A DNA stretch of 5,539 bases from positions 1 through 5,539 of the forward strand of contig JAISYA010000062.1 of NCBI GenBank assembly GCA_031270205.1, in the 5' to 3' direction. Numbering within the stretch: the stretch's first letter is position 1; every line of letters starts with the position of its first letter. This DNA comes from Treponema sp. (GTDB lineage: Bacteria > Spirochaetota > Spirochaetia > Treponematales > Breznakiellaceae). Both the position numbers and the translations under genes were made by a program. The notes below the pieces were generated by a model. That model did no database searches. It worked only from the letters and a program-made list of their open reading frames with translations, and had not been told where the DNA came from. Below, piece after piece: positions 1 to 5,170 of the stretch.

Positions 1-44
1 CCGGTATCCACCGGCAGGGCCGCTTACGGAGCCGCCCCGCCGCT
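1..44. other. Unassigned edge sequence downstream of portal gene
   Basis: The stretch is GC-rich and follows the portal stop codon. It contains a small inverted repeat at 1-14 (CCGGT, 4-nt loop, ACCGG). In prophages of this layout the next gene is usually a prohead protease or a head morphogenesis gene, but no start codon with a Shine-Dalgarno site can be supported in the bases present. Confidence 0.4.
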
Positions 45-1316
45 TCAATCCTCCGCTTCCCTCTTGGCGGTAGGTTCGCTGCCTCCGGTAGCGATCAGGT
101 TTTTAGGCCGGTACCAAATGTCCCCCCAGGGCTTTGGTTCCTTGCCCCGTTCTTTCAAAACTTCGTTGATGGTCTTAAGCCCGGCGTTAATCTCCGCTAT
201 ATCCCTATTGCTCTGCGCGTCCTCGCTCTCCTGCAATTCGGGAATATCCGACAGGTCAAACGCCCCGGTCTCTTGCAGCCCGTACCGGACGAAAAACTGG
301 GTTTCAAGGATGTTCTCAAATTGTTTCAGCGCCGGGATAAGCGTGTACTTCCAGAAGGCGGCGTGTTGTTCCCCCGTGTCCTTCCCCGAAAGGCTGGTCG
401 TTTTGTCATTGATGTTGGCAACCCTTGGCGGGATGCCGTACTTCGCCAGTATCGTGTAGAGGTTCCACCGTTTCAGTTCAAAGAGTTTCACCACATCGGG
501 GCTGAACGAGAGGGGTTTAAACTCCGTCCCCTTCCCGAGGACGGCGATCTTCCTCCCCGCCTTCACCGCCCCGTACTTGCTCTCCCACCGCCGCTCAATA
601 GCGTCCGCTTCCTCCGGGCGGATAGTCTGGTCGGTTTTCAGTATCCCCATGGGAACCGCGTTGTTTTTCAGTAATGTTGAATTGGCCTTGTTTGCGTAGT
701 AATCCTGCTCCAGTTCCAGAGCCAGGGCTGCCAGCGGGTTGACGCCCCGCACGGCGTTCCACGGATTCCAGTCCCGAAAGTGAATGAGTTCGTCTTGCAG
801 TATGGGAATATGTTCAGTCCCGGAGTCATAAAACCAGCGCCGGGTTTTAGCCGTTATACTGCTATATATTTCCCCATTACCGTAACCCTCATGGTGTAAT
901 TTGCGGGGATTAAGAACGTACAGTTCCTTCGGAATTCCGCCTGAATACTCAGGCCCGGCCCACCAGAACGCCTCTCCTTCCAGATACCACCATGCGGCGG
1001 TTTCCTTCCACAGGTCGTACCGGCTCATCAGACGGTTCGGCCTCCTGAAGAGTTCATAGAGCGGCCCGGTTTTTACATGGTCACCCCCACGAAGCAGCAC
1101 GAAACCGGCCCGTGCGATATTGCGGATCAGAATACCTACCGCAATATTTACCCAGGCCGAACACAGGTACGCATCGTTTCCTTTTGTGAAAGAACCTAAA
1201 GAATAATTGTCAAACCCGTCAAGGAGGGGAAAATTATCCCCATATCCTTTTTTCCTTAGTATAGTGTCCTGTCCAGCGCCTTTTTTGTGAAAAAAAATTC
1301 TCTCCAGCAGGTTCAT
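45..1316 (-). CDS. Phage portal protein (HK97 family)
   Basis: A 423-residue protein recognised as the HK97-type portal, the dodecameric ring at one capsid vertex through which DNA is packaged and to which the tail connector attaches. Seen in the sequence: an N-terminal segment MNLLERIFFHKK; the stretch around residues 86-120 (LYELFRRPN, then WWYLEGEAFWW) typical of the family; LIHFRDW at 177-183 followed by GVNPLAALALELEQD and the NNAVPMGILK strand near 218-227; a long helix near 318-341 (FWKYTLIPALKQFENILE); and a C-terminal GLKTINEVLKERG near 379-391. Its length matches the family. I chose the ATG at 1316 because it overlaps the terL stop as ATGA, suggesting coupled translation. A longer reading to 1427 would lie entirely inside terL and adds a Cys/Gly/Arg-rich, non-conserved leader. 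The stop is TGA. The acidic, disordered tail is ordinary for portals. Confidence 0.93.
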   Translation of the reverse strand: MNLLERIFFHKKGAGQDTILRKKGYGDNFPLLDGFDNYSLGSFTKGNDAYLCSAWVNIAVGILIRNIARAGFVLLRGGDHVKTGPLYELFRRPNRLMSRYDLWKETAAWWYLEGEAFWWAGPEYSGGIPKELYVLNPRKLHHEGYGNGEIYSSITAKTRRWFYDSGTEHIPILQDELIHFRDWNPWNAVRGVNPLAALALELEQDYYANKANSTLLKNNAVPMGILKTDQTIRPEEADAIERRWESKYGAVKAGRKIAVLGKGTEFKPLSFSPDVVKLFELKRWNLYTILAKYGIPPRVANINDKTTSLSGKDTGEQHAAFWKYTLIPALKQFENILETQFFVRYGLQETGAFDLSDIPELQESEDAQSNRDIAEINAGLKTINEVLKERGKEPKPWGDIWYRPKNLIATGGSEPTAKREAED

Positions 1317-2551
1317 TGGGCGACAACCCCCTGCCGGGCATCGGAAAAGACGGCGTACCGCAGGGCATCCAGGAAATGATCGTTGACCTTGACAATCTCC
1401 CCCGCCTCGTCCCGGCAGTAGTCCCATATTTCAGACAGCACCCCGGTACATGTTTCACAGACAAAGAACTGCCGCCGTTCAATCTTCGCGCAAATGAAAT
1501 CAATACCGCTTTCAACTGAATTATTGGCCTTCAGCCCTCCGGTAATTTCCTGTATCCTCTCCCCTCCGGCGGGGTCGCAGTACACCGGTAAGCCGTAGCC
1601 ATCTTCACCGGTCAGCCATCCACGGGCGGTAAGTTCCTCATTGAATGACTGGGTGGTCATGTTGAAAGCCCCGTAATCGCGGAGGACATAAACCACGTCC
1701 CCCAGCCAGCCGATTTTGACAAAGGTGATGTTGAGGCCGAAGTCCTGCCCGGCGGCATAGCGGTCAAACTCTTTGGGCAAATCCGCCGCCCTCACAATCA
1801 TCGTCTCGTCAAACTTGTCGTAAATCACGCCTTCGGCCTTTACCCACAGGCCGTCACGGAACCGGGCTTTCTGCTTTTCAGGCAGCACGTCAAGAATGTC
1901 GGTGATATAATCTTCCGGCAGGTTGTCCCTGTTGTCCTCCGGGTTTAAGACCATAGCGGCGTACAGTTCCGGTTTCTCCAGAGGTTCCCCGGACAAGAAA
2001 GTTTTTTTAAGCACAAAAATCTTGTAGGCCCAATGGAGGGGGGAACCGGGATTGCAGTCATACATGAACAGGTTCCGGCAGCCCGGCGCCCGCATTGCCA
2101 GCCGGGAATAAGCGGTCGTAACCGCCGCATAACTCAACTGTGATATTTCGTTGAAATAAATCGTGTTGTATTCGTGGCCGAGTATCTTGTCCGCCTGCTC
2201 CCGGTCTCCCAGTCCGCCAATCCAGATTTCAGAACCGTTATACAGCGTTACCATGCTTTCATGGGACAGGTAGGTATAGCCGCTTTTGCCAATCGTATTG
2301 TCAAGCCAGGGCAGCAGCGTTTCCCGCAGTACCGATGAACGTGCGTCCTTCGCCCGGTAGCGGCAGATCAAATGGCGGCTTCCGTCAAAGCGCAACGCCC
2401 GGTAGATAACCGCCATCACCAAAACAGTCGTCTTGCCGGAGCGGGAACCGCCGAACAACAGGATATGTTTCGCCCCGCCCTTGAGGAGGGCGAGGGCTTT
2501 TTTCTGTACCGCCGTTGGTTTGAATACCGTTGTTGTTCCCATATCTGCCAT
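1313..2551 (-). CDS. Terminase large subunit (DNA packaging ATPase/nuclease)
   Basis: A 412-residue two-domain packaging motor that docks on the portal, translocates DNA with ATP and cuts the concatemer. N-terminal ATPase: Walker A GGSRSGKT at 34-41; Walker B-like IYFNE at 131-135, with Asn in place of the usual Asp before the catalytic Glu, a variant I believe is tolerated among terminases; C-motif YDCNPGSP at 164-171. C-terminal RNase H-like nuclease: acidic residues D270 (GQDFG), D326 (VYCDPAG) and D391/D395 (NDHFLDALRY). All expected parts are present, so the protein looks functional. It resembles the Terminase_3/Terminase_6 (PBSX-like) group; I cannot assign the subfamily exactly. The ATG at 2551 is 44 bp after the end of the terS frame. 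Its ribosome site is weak (GGGAG about 12 nt upstream), and an in-frame ATG at 2542 is an alternative start. The stop TGA overlaps the portal ATG by 4 bp. Confidence 0.95.
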   Translation of the reverse strand: MADMGTTTVFKPTAVQKKALALLKGGAKHILLFGGSRSGKTTVLVMAVIYRALRFDGSRHLICRYRAKDARSSVLRETLLPWLDNTIGKSGYTYLSHESMVTLYNGSEIWIGGLGDREQADKILGHEYNTIYFNEISQLSYAAVTTAYSRLAMRAPGCRNLFMYDCNPGSPLHWAYKIFVLKKTFLSGEPLEKPELYAAMVLNPEDNRDNLPEDYITDILDVLPEKQKARFRDGLWVKAEGVIYDKFDETMIVRAADLPKEFDRYAAGQDFGLNITFVKIGWLGDVVYVLRDYGAFNMTTQSFNEELTARGWLTGEDGYGLPVYCDPAGGERIQEITGGLKANNSVESGIDFICAKIERRQFFVCETCTGVLSEIWDYCRDEAGEIVKVNDHFLDALRYAVFSDARQGVVAQ

Positions 2552-2595
2552 AATCCCGCATTGCTCCCGCTGGCTTGCTTTAATCAGCGTTATTG

Positions 2596-2847
2596 CTATA
2601 AGCCCTCAAAATCAGGCGTAAACGTGATGTTCCCCGGCTTCCCGGTTTCCGCCTTTTCCTTCCCCCCGGTCAGGCCGAAAATCTCCCGCTCCGTTTTAAC
2701 CGCCGTCTCTACCCATGTCGTGACCATCCCTTGCGGCAGGTCGGCGGGGTTCATCATGTCCATCTTCTTGTTCACCATCCGCAGCATCTTCCCCGTTACC
2801 TCCCGGTGCGCTTCCCCCCTGGCCTCAATCGTTTTGCGCAGTTCCGC
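2596..2847 (-). pseudogene. C-terminal remainder of terminase small subunit, same frame beyond the TAG
   Basis: The frame of the preceding gene continues without another stop for 83 codons after the TAG: AELRKTIEARGEAHREVTGK, then MLRMVNKKMDMM and a charged/Gly-rich tail ending PDFEGL. It is helical and Lys/Glu-rich at first, as expected for a TerS oligomerisation segment, and ends with TAG at 2598-2596, followed by CAA and TAA. With the amber codon read as an amino acid, the whole protein would be 194 residues, a normal TerS length. Alternatively this part could be made separately: an ATG at 2787 has GGGAGGT (2804-2798) 10 nt upstream and would give a 63-residue protein. I list it as the broken remainder because nothing in the window proves that it is translated. 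Confidence 0.6.
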
Positions 2848-3180
2848 CTATTTCAGCCGGTCAAGATACCGGTCGTAATCCTCCGCCCGTTTCACCCACT
2901 TGAACTGCATGGACCACGACAGCCACATCCGGTATTTCCGGGCGATAGTTGCATCGGGACTGTTGCGTGGAGTTTTCGCCGCAGGTGAAAACTCCGCAGG
3001 CACTTCCGCTTTGCGGAAGTGCCCTTCAACAGCTTTACGGATGTTCCGTTCAGGCCCGTAATCCCGGTACGCGCAAAACGCCGCATACGCCGCCCCGCTT
3101 TCCCCCGGCAGTTTTTCCCAGCTTGCGAAAGGCAGTAACTCCGCCTTTGCTTCTTCAATCACTTTGCCTATATCCCTCAT
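2848..3180 (-). CDS. Terminase small subunit-like protein, N-terminal part ending at in-frame TAG
   Basis: A 110-codon reading frame beginning at ATG 3180, which overlaps the upstream winged-helix gene stop as ATGA. Residues 21-52 (WEKLPGES...AYAAFCAYRDYGPERNIRKAVE) and 83-107 (YRMWLSWSMQFKWVKRAEDYDRYLD) match a pattern I recognise from small proteins encoded just before terL in many Firmicutes and related phages: an HTH fold that recognises the packaging site, then a coiled oligomerisation part. The position directly before terL supports TerS. Residues 53-72 are encoded by two adjacent palindromes and look like an insertion between those two parts. The frame then meets TAG at 2850-2848, after LDRLK, yet stays open beyond it to 2599, and the continuation looks like the missing C-terminal half. 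As it stands, the product lacks the region that would form the TerS ring. It may be a truncated relic, or the first half of a split or read-through protein. Confidence 0.75.
   Translation of the reverse strand: MRDIGKVIEEAKAELLPFASWEKLPGESGAAYAAFCAYRDYGPERNIRKAVEGHFRKAEVPAEFSPAAKTPRNSPDATIARKYRMWLSWSMQFKWVKRAEDYDRYLDRLK
2966..3023. repeat. Double palindrome inside terS coding sequence
   Basis: Two hairpins stand side by side. The first (about 2967-2997) pairs GGAGTTTTC (2969-2977) with GAAAACTCC (2987-2995) and extends on both sides with G-U pairs to about 14 bp around a 3-nt loop. The second (2999-3023) is a perfect 11-bp stem, GGCACTTCCGC / GCGGAAGTGCC, with loop TTT. Both lie in the terS reading frame and encode residues 53-72 without breaking it. 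Their placement between two conserved-looking parts of the protein suggests insertion of a palindromic element, similar in principle to Rickettsia palindromic elements. No second copy of these exact sequences is present in the window. Confidence 0.8.
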
Positions 3181-3461
3181 GGCTGTTCCCCGCCCGTCCC
3201 GCTTGTTTTGCCCGTACCCTCCGCCGGTTCAGGCCCGGTAAAAAGTTCCTGCCCCTCATGCGCTGTCCCGGCTGCTTCCCCGGCGGACACCCCCTTGCAG
3301 CCCCCGGCGGCGATCCATGCGTCAATCTCCGAGGGCTTGAAGCGCACCCGCCGCATGAAACGGTGAAAGGGTATCTCGTGTAACTGCACGGCCCGCCGCA
3401 GCGCCGATATTGATAATTGGGTTTTTTCCGCCAGTTCAAAAATGGTCAAATAGTTTTCCAT
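3177..3461 (-). CDS. Excisionase-type winged-helix DNA-binding protein
   Basis: A 94-residue protein whose first 52 residues form a MerR/excisionase-like winged helix (helix_turn_helix_17 type): LTIFELAEKTQLSISALRRAV is the helix-turn-helix, IPFHRFMRRVRFKP the wing, and SEIDAWIA the closing helix. Such proteins bend DNA beside att sites and direct the integrase towards excision; some instead act as small transcriptional regulators. Residues 53-94 are a low-complexity Gly/Glu/Thr/Ala tail, probably disordered and unusual for an excisionase. The ATG at 3461 is preceded by GGAGGG (3470-3465), a good though close Shine-Dalgarno site. The gene heads the packaging operon and its stop overlaps the terS start (ATGA). 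It is separated from the integrase gene by a terminator, so if it is an excisionase it is expressed with packaging genes rather than with int. A role as regulator of the late operon is the main alternative. Confidence 0.75.
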   Translation of the reverse strand: MENYLTIFELAEKTQLSISALRRAVQLHEIPFHRFMRRVRFKPSEIDAWIAAGGCKGVSAGEAAGTAHEGQELFTGPEPAEGTGKTSGTGGEQP

Positions 3462-3464
3462 GCT

Positions 3465-3470
3465 CCCTCC
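3465..3470 (-). promoter_or_regulatory. Shine-Dalgarno site of the packaging operon's first gene
   Basis: GGAGGG lies 3 nt (4 nt if counted from GGAGG) before the ATG at 3461 on the minus strand. It fixes the start of the winged-helix protein. Confidence 0.7.
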
Positions 3471-3476
3471 GCAAGA

Positions 3477-3492
3477 ACCGGCCTGTGCCGGT
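3477..3492. repeat. Inverted repeat in leader of the packaging operon
   Basis: ACCGGC, a 4-nt loop, then GCCGGT: a perfect 6-bp stem just upstream of the Shine-Dalgarno site of the winged-helix gene. It could be an mRNA hairpin near the ribosome site or a protein-binding operator. There is no T-run, so it is not a terminator. Confidence 0.5.
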
Positions 3493-3521
3493 CAATCCTG
3501 GAGGCAGTTTTACATAGCGCA

Positions 3522-3539
3522 ACGGAGAAATATCTCCGT
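3522..3539. repeat. 7-bp inverted repeat, candidate operator
   Basis: ACGGAGA (3522-3528), 4-nt spacer, TCTCCGT (3533-3539): a perfect dyad in the intergenic region ahead of the packaging operon. Its right arm overlaps the start of the 15-bp repeat at 3537. The position suits an operator for a dimeric regulator. I could not identify a convincing -35/-10 pair around it on the minus strand. Confidence 0.5.
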
Positions 3540-3551
3540 ATTTCCTGCAAA
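3537..3551 (+). repeat. 15-bp direct repeat, copy 1 (3' side of integrase)
   Basis: CGTATTTCCTGCAAA, identical and in the same orientation as 5053-5067. The two copies flank the integrase gene and its terminator. Candidate arm-type integrase or excisionase binding site, or one end of a short mobile segment. Confidence 0.65.
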
Positions 3552-3558
3552 ATGCGGG

Positions 3559-3571
3559 TTTTCGGAATATT
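3559..3571 (+). repeat. 13-bp direct repeat, copy 1
   Basis: TTTTCGGAATATT, identical and in the same orientation as 4929-4941. Here it lies just beyond the integrase terminator; the other copy lies just upstream of the integrase start. A match of this length could still be chance in a window of this size. Confidence 0.45.
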
Positions 3572-3580
3572 TTTGGGCAT

Positions 3581-3612
3581 AAAAAAGCCCCCGCCGCTAA
3601 CCCGGCAGGGGC
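3581..3612 (-). terminator. Intrinsic terminator of the integrase gene
   Basis: Read on the minus strand: a 10-bp GC-rich stem with one mismatch (arms at 3612-3603 and 3596-3587), a 6-nt loop, then six T residues (3586-3581). It starts 26 bp after the integrase stop codon. It separates integrase transcription from the packaging operon, so the latter needs its own promoter within about 3462-3580 or depends on antitermination. Confidence 0.85.
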
Positions 3613-3637
3613 CTTTCATATTGGTCTGTTGTTCCGG

Positions 3638-4918
3638 TCAGGCTTGTTTCTTCGCCCTTCCGGTCTTTTGTTTGCTCTGTTCCGCTACGGTTTTCGGTTT
3701 TCCCCGGCCTCCGCCCTTAACGGCAAGCGGCTGTCCTGCCCGGTCAGGCAGCAACAAGGTTTCCTGTACGTTCCGCACCTCCGAGAACTCCTTCGCGTCA
3801 TAGTGGGTGTACCATTCGGTCATACGGTCCGACTTATGCCCCGTGACCGACTGCACCTTGCTTAACGCCACGTTCGCCATCTGTAAGGTCGTGTTGAAGA
3901 AGTGCCGCCAACTGTGCATGGACAACCCCCGCCGCCGTGTCTCCGCTTTGCTTACCCCGATCTTTACTAACGCCTTGTGAAACTTTTTATATATCAGCAT
4001 CCGGCTTACCGGCGTTGCCCCGCCGTCCAGCGAAAAGAGGAAGCCCTGCCCGTTGCGCCCCATAAGCCGCCGCAGTTCTCTCATAATCACCGGGGCAAGG
4101 GGAATATTCCGGGTCTCTTTGGTTTTTGTGGGCCGGTATCCGTATTCGTCATATTGGGCCTTGACGTGAATATAATCGTCAAACACGTATTCGCCCCGCA
4201 GCCCTAATATCTCCCCGATCCGCATACCCGTACAAGCCGCCAGTTTGTTCGCCGCATAGCACAGATGGTCTTCCTCCCAGACGGCCTCCCAATGAACCGG
4301 AAACAGTTGCTTCACCTCCGCTGGGGTAATAATCTCGATATGCTTCCGGTCGTTTTTTAATTTCTTCACCGGGGCCGCCGGATTGCTTTTAAGTATGTTC
4401 CGGTTCACCGCCTCGTTGAGCATAAGCCAGAGCGTACCGAATACCGTGTTGGCGTAGGTGTTCTTGTAGCTCCTGGTTTCCTCTTTGCCGTCAGCGTTGG
4501 TTACCTTCCGTTCCTTGAAACCCAAGAGCCAGCCGTTGATAGCTTCCGTGGTGATTTTATCCAGCGGCGTGTTTCCAAAAAAGGGGAGTATCTGGTTTTT
4601 CACCATCGCCTTGCAGTTGTTCGCATACGATTCGGTAATGTCTTTCCGCCCTTTCTGGTTTTTCAGATACTCGCAGGTTTCAAAATCCCACCAGCCTTCC
4701 GCGTATTCGGCAAAGGTCGGCATTTTCTGTTTTGCCGGGATAAGCAATCCCTGTTGCAAAAGCCTGATACATTCCTTCCGCGCTTCGGTCTTGGTGGTCT
4801 TTCCCGTGGAATGGCCGCAGAGCCGTTTGCCGCCAGCGTCATAGCACTGATAATAAAACACCACAATCCCCGATGCCAGCTTGCGCCGGTACAACGTAAA
4901 ATCATCTTTTACCCGCAT
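3638..4918 (-). CDS. int: Site-specific tyrosine integrase
   Basis: A 426-residue phage-type tyrosine recombinase that catalyses integration and excision between attP and attB. Numbered from the chosen start: residues 1-60 form an arm-DNA-binding N-terminal domain (FTLYRR, VFYYQCYDAGGKR, STGKTTKTEARK); about 65-185 a SAM-like core-binding domain (TFAEYAEGWW, ITTEAINGWL, LMLNEAVNRNIL.SNPA); about 195-390 the catalytic domain. The active-site set is complete: R233 in CTGMRIGE, Lys in PTKTKE (K265 probable), H335 and R338 in HSWRHFF, H361 in TGHKS, and nucleophile Y370 in TEWYTH. A basic tail follows. I prefer ATG 4918 because GAGGG (4927-4923) precedes it and the family commonly starts at this MRVKDDFT-like motif. 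An in-frame GTG at 4987 and ATG at 4984 would add up to 23 residues but lack a ribosome site. The gene reads inward from the probable prophage end and is followed by its own terminator. Confidence 0.96.
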   Translation of the reverse strand: MRVKDDFTLYRRKLASGIVVFYYQCYDAGGKRLCGHSTGKTTKTEARKECIRLLQQGLLIPAKQKMPTFAEYAEGWWDFETCEYLKNQKGRKDITESYANNCKAMVKNQILPFFGNTPLDKITTEAINGWLLGFKERKVTNADGKEETRSYKNTYANTVFGTLWLMLNEAVNRNILKSNPAAPVKKLKNDRKHIEIITPAEVKQLFPVHWEAVWEEDHLCYAANKLAACTGMRIGEILGLRGEYVFDDYIHVKAQYDEYGYRPTKTKETRNIPLAPVIMRELRRLMGRNGQGFLFSLDGGATPVSRMLIYKKFHKALVKIGVSKAETRRRGLSMHSWRHFFNTTLQMANVALSKVQSVTGHKSDRMTEWYTHYDAKEFSEVRNVQETLLLPDRAGQPLAVKGGGRGKPKTVAEQSKQKTGRAKKQA

Positions 4919-4922
4919 AAAA

Positions 4923-4927
4923 CCCTC
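4923..4927 (-). promoter_or_regulatory. Shine-Dalgarno site deciding the integrase start
   Basis: GAGGG on the minus strand, followed by TTTT and the ATG at 4918. The spacing is rather short (4 nt), but no comparable site stands before the alternative starts at 4987 and 4984. Confidence 0.55.
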
Positions 4928-4928
4928 A

Positions 4929-4941
4929 TTTTCGGAATATT
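4929..4941 (+). repeat. 13-bp direct repeat, copy 2
   Basis: TTTTCGGAATATT, identical to 3559-3571. It sits immediately upstream of the integrase Shine-Dalgarno site, where a bound protein could influence integrase expression. Confidence 0.45.
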
Positions 4942-4999
4942 GCATACACAAGTGCAACACGCCGAATTCCGATAAAGATTTCATCACTGAACCAGCAAC

Positions 5000-5028
5000 G
5001 CTAATTCTTTACAGGATAAAGAGTTAGC
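5000..5028. repeat. 29-bp near-perfect inverted repeat, candidate recombinase core (att) site
   Basis: GCTAATTCTTTA (5000-5011), spacer CAGGA, TAAAGAGTTAGC (5017-5028): 12-bp arms with one mismatch. Read as 11-bp arms and a 7-bp spacer (ACAGGAT), it has the geometry of tyrosine-recombinase core sites, and it lies about 80 bp upstream of the integrase start, a usual place for att. There is no T-run on either side, so it is a poor terminator. Alternatives are an operator controlling int or an mRNA leader hairpin. There is no tRNA gene here. Confidence 0.5.
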
Positions 5029-5052
5029 ACGGGCAGGCCATGTTACGGCATA

Positions 5053-5067
5053 CGTATTTCCTGCAAA
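5053..5067 (+). repeat. 15-bp direct repeat, copy 2 (5' side of integrase)
   Basis: CGTATTTCCTGCAAA, identical to 3537-3551. It is embedded in ATACGTAT, an 8-bp palindrome (5050-5057). A shorter 9-bp repeat, ACGGCATAC, occurs beside it at 5045-5053 and again at 5100-5108, as if several protein-binding sites cluster upstream of the integrase. Confidence 0.6.
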
Positions 5068-5170
5068 GTTTCACATCTCGTAAACAGCCGGAACGTTAAA
5101 CGGCATACTACCTAAGCTGGTAAAATAAATTGTTCATAAATTAATGAAAAATAATTTTGTAAGGATCAAA
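5068..5170. other. AT-rich intergenic stretch without a gene
   Basis: No reading frame of interest is visible. From about 5110 to 5190 the base composition shifts to strongly AT-rich, unlike the GC-balanced prophage genes. A small dyad TTCAT / ATGAA flanks a 6-nt spacer near 5134-5149. The composition shift suggests that the prophage boundary is near here, but the change could also be an ordinary promoter region. Confidence 0.4.

Noticed and set aside
273..674. Plus-strand open frames across the portal, terminase and integrase genes (for example 273-674, 2372-2878, 2949-3383, 3417-3803)
   Set aside because: They are antisense shadows of well-supported minus-strand genes, without recognisable domains or ribosome sites.
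1278..1300. Homopolymer runs (T8 and A6 on the minus strand) near the portal start as a frameshift signal
   Set aside because: The runs encode IFFHKK in the intact frame, the A-run phase does not form a standard slippery heptamer, and the alternative frames lead to no meaningful protein.
1317..1427. N-terminal extension of the portal protein to 1427
   Set aside because: The added 37 residues are Cys/Gly/Arg-rich, lie wholly inside terL, and have no family resemblance. The ATG at 1316 with ATGA overlap is the natural start.
3462..3580. A sigma-70 promoter for the packaging operon on the minus strand
   Set aside because: A TTGCAG and a few TA-rich hexamers are present, but no pair has acceptable spacing and match, so no promoter is called.
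4919..4987. Longer integrase starting at GTG 4987 or ATG 4984
   Set aside because: No Shine-Dalgarno site precedes these codons, while GAGGG stands before ATG 4918, and the family motif begins there. Not excluded, only less likely.
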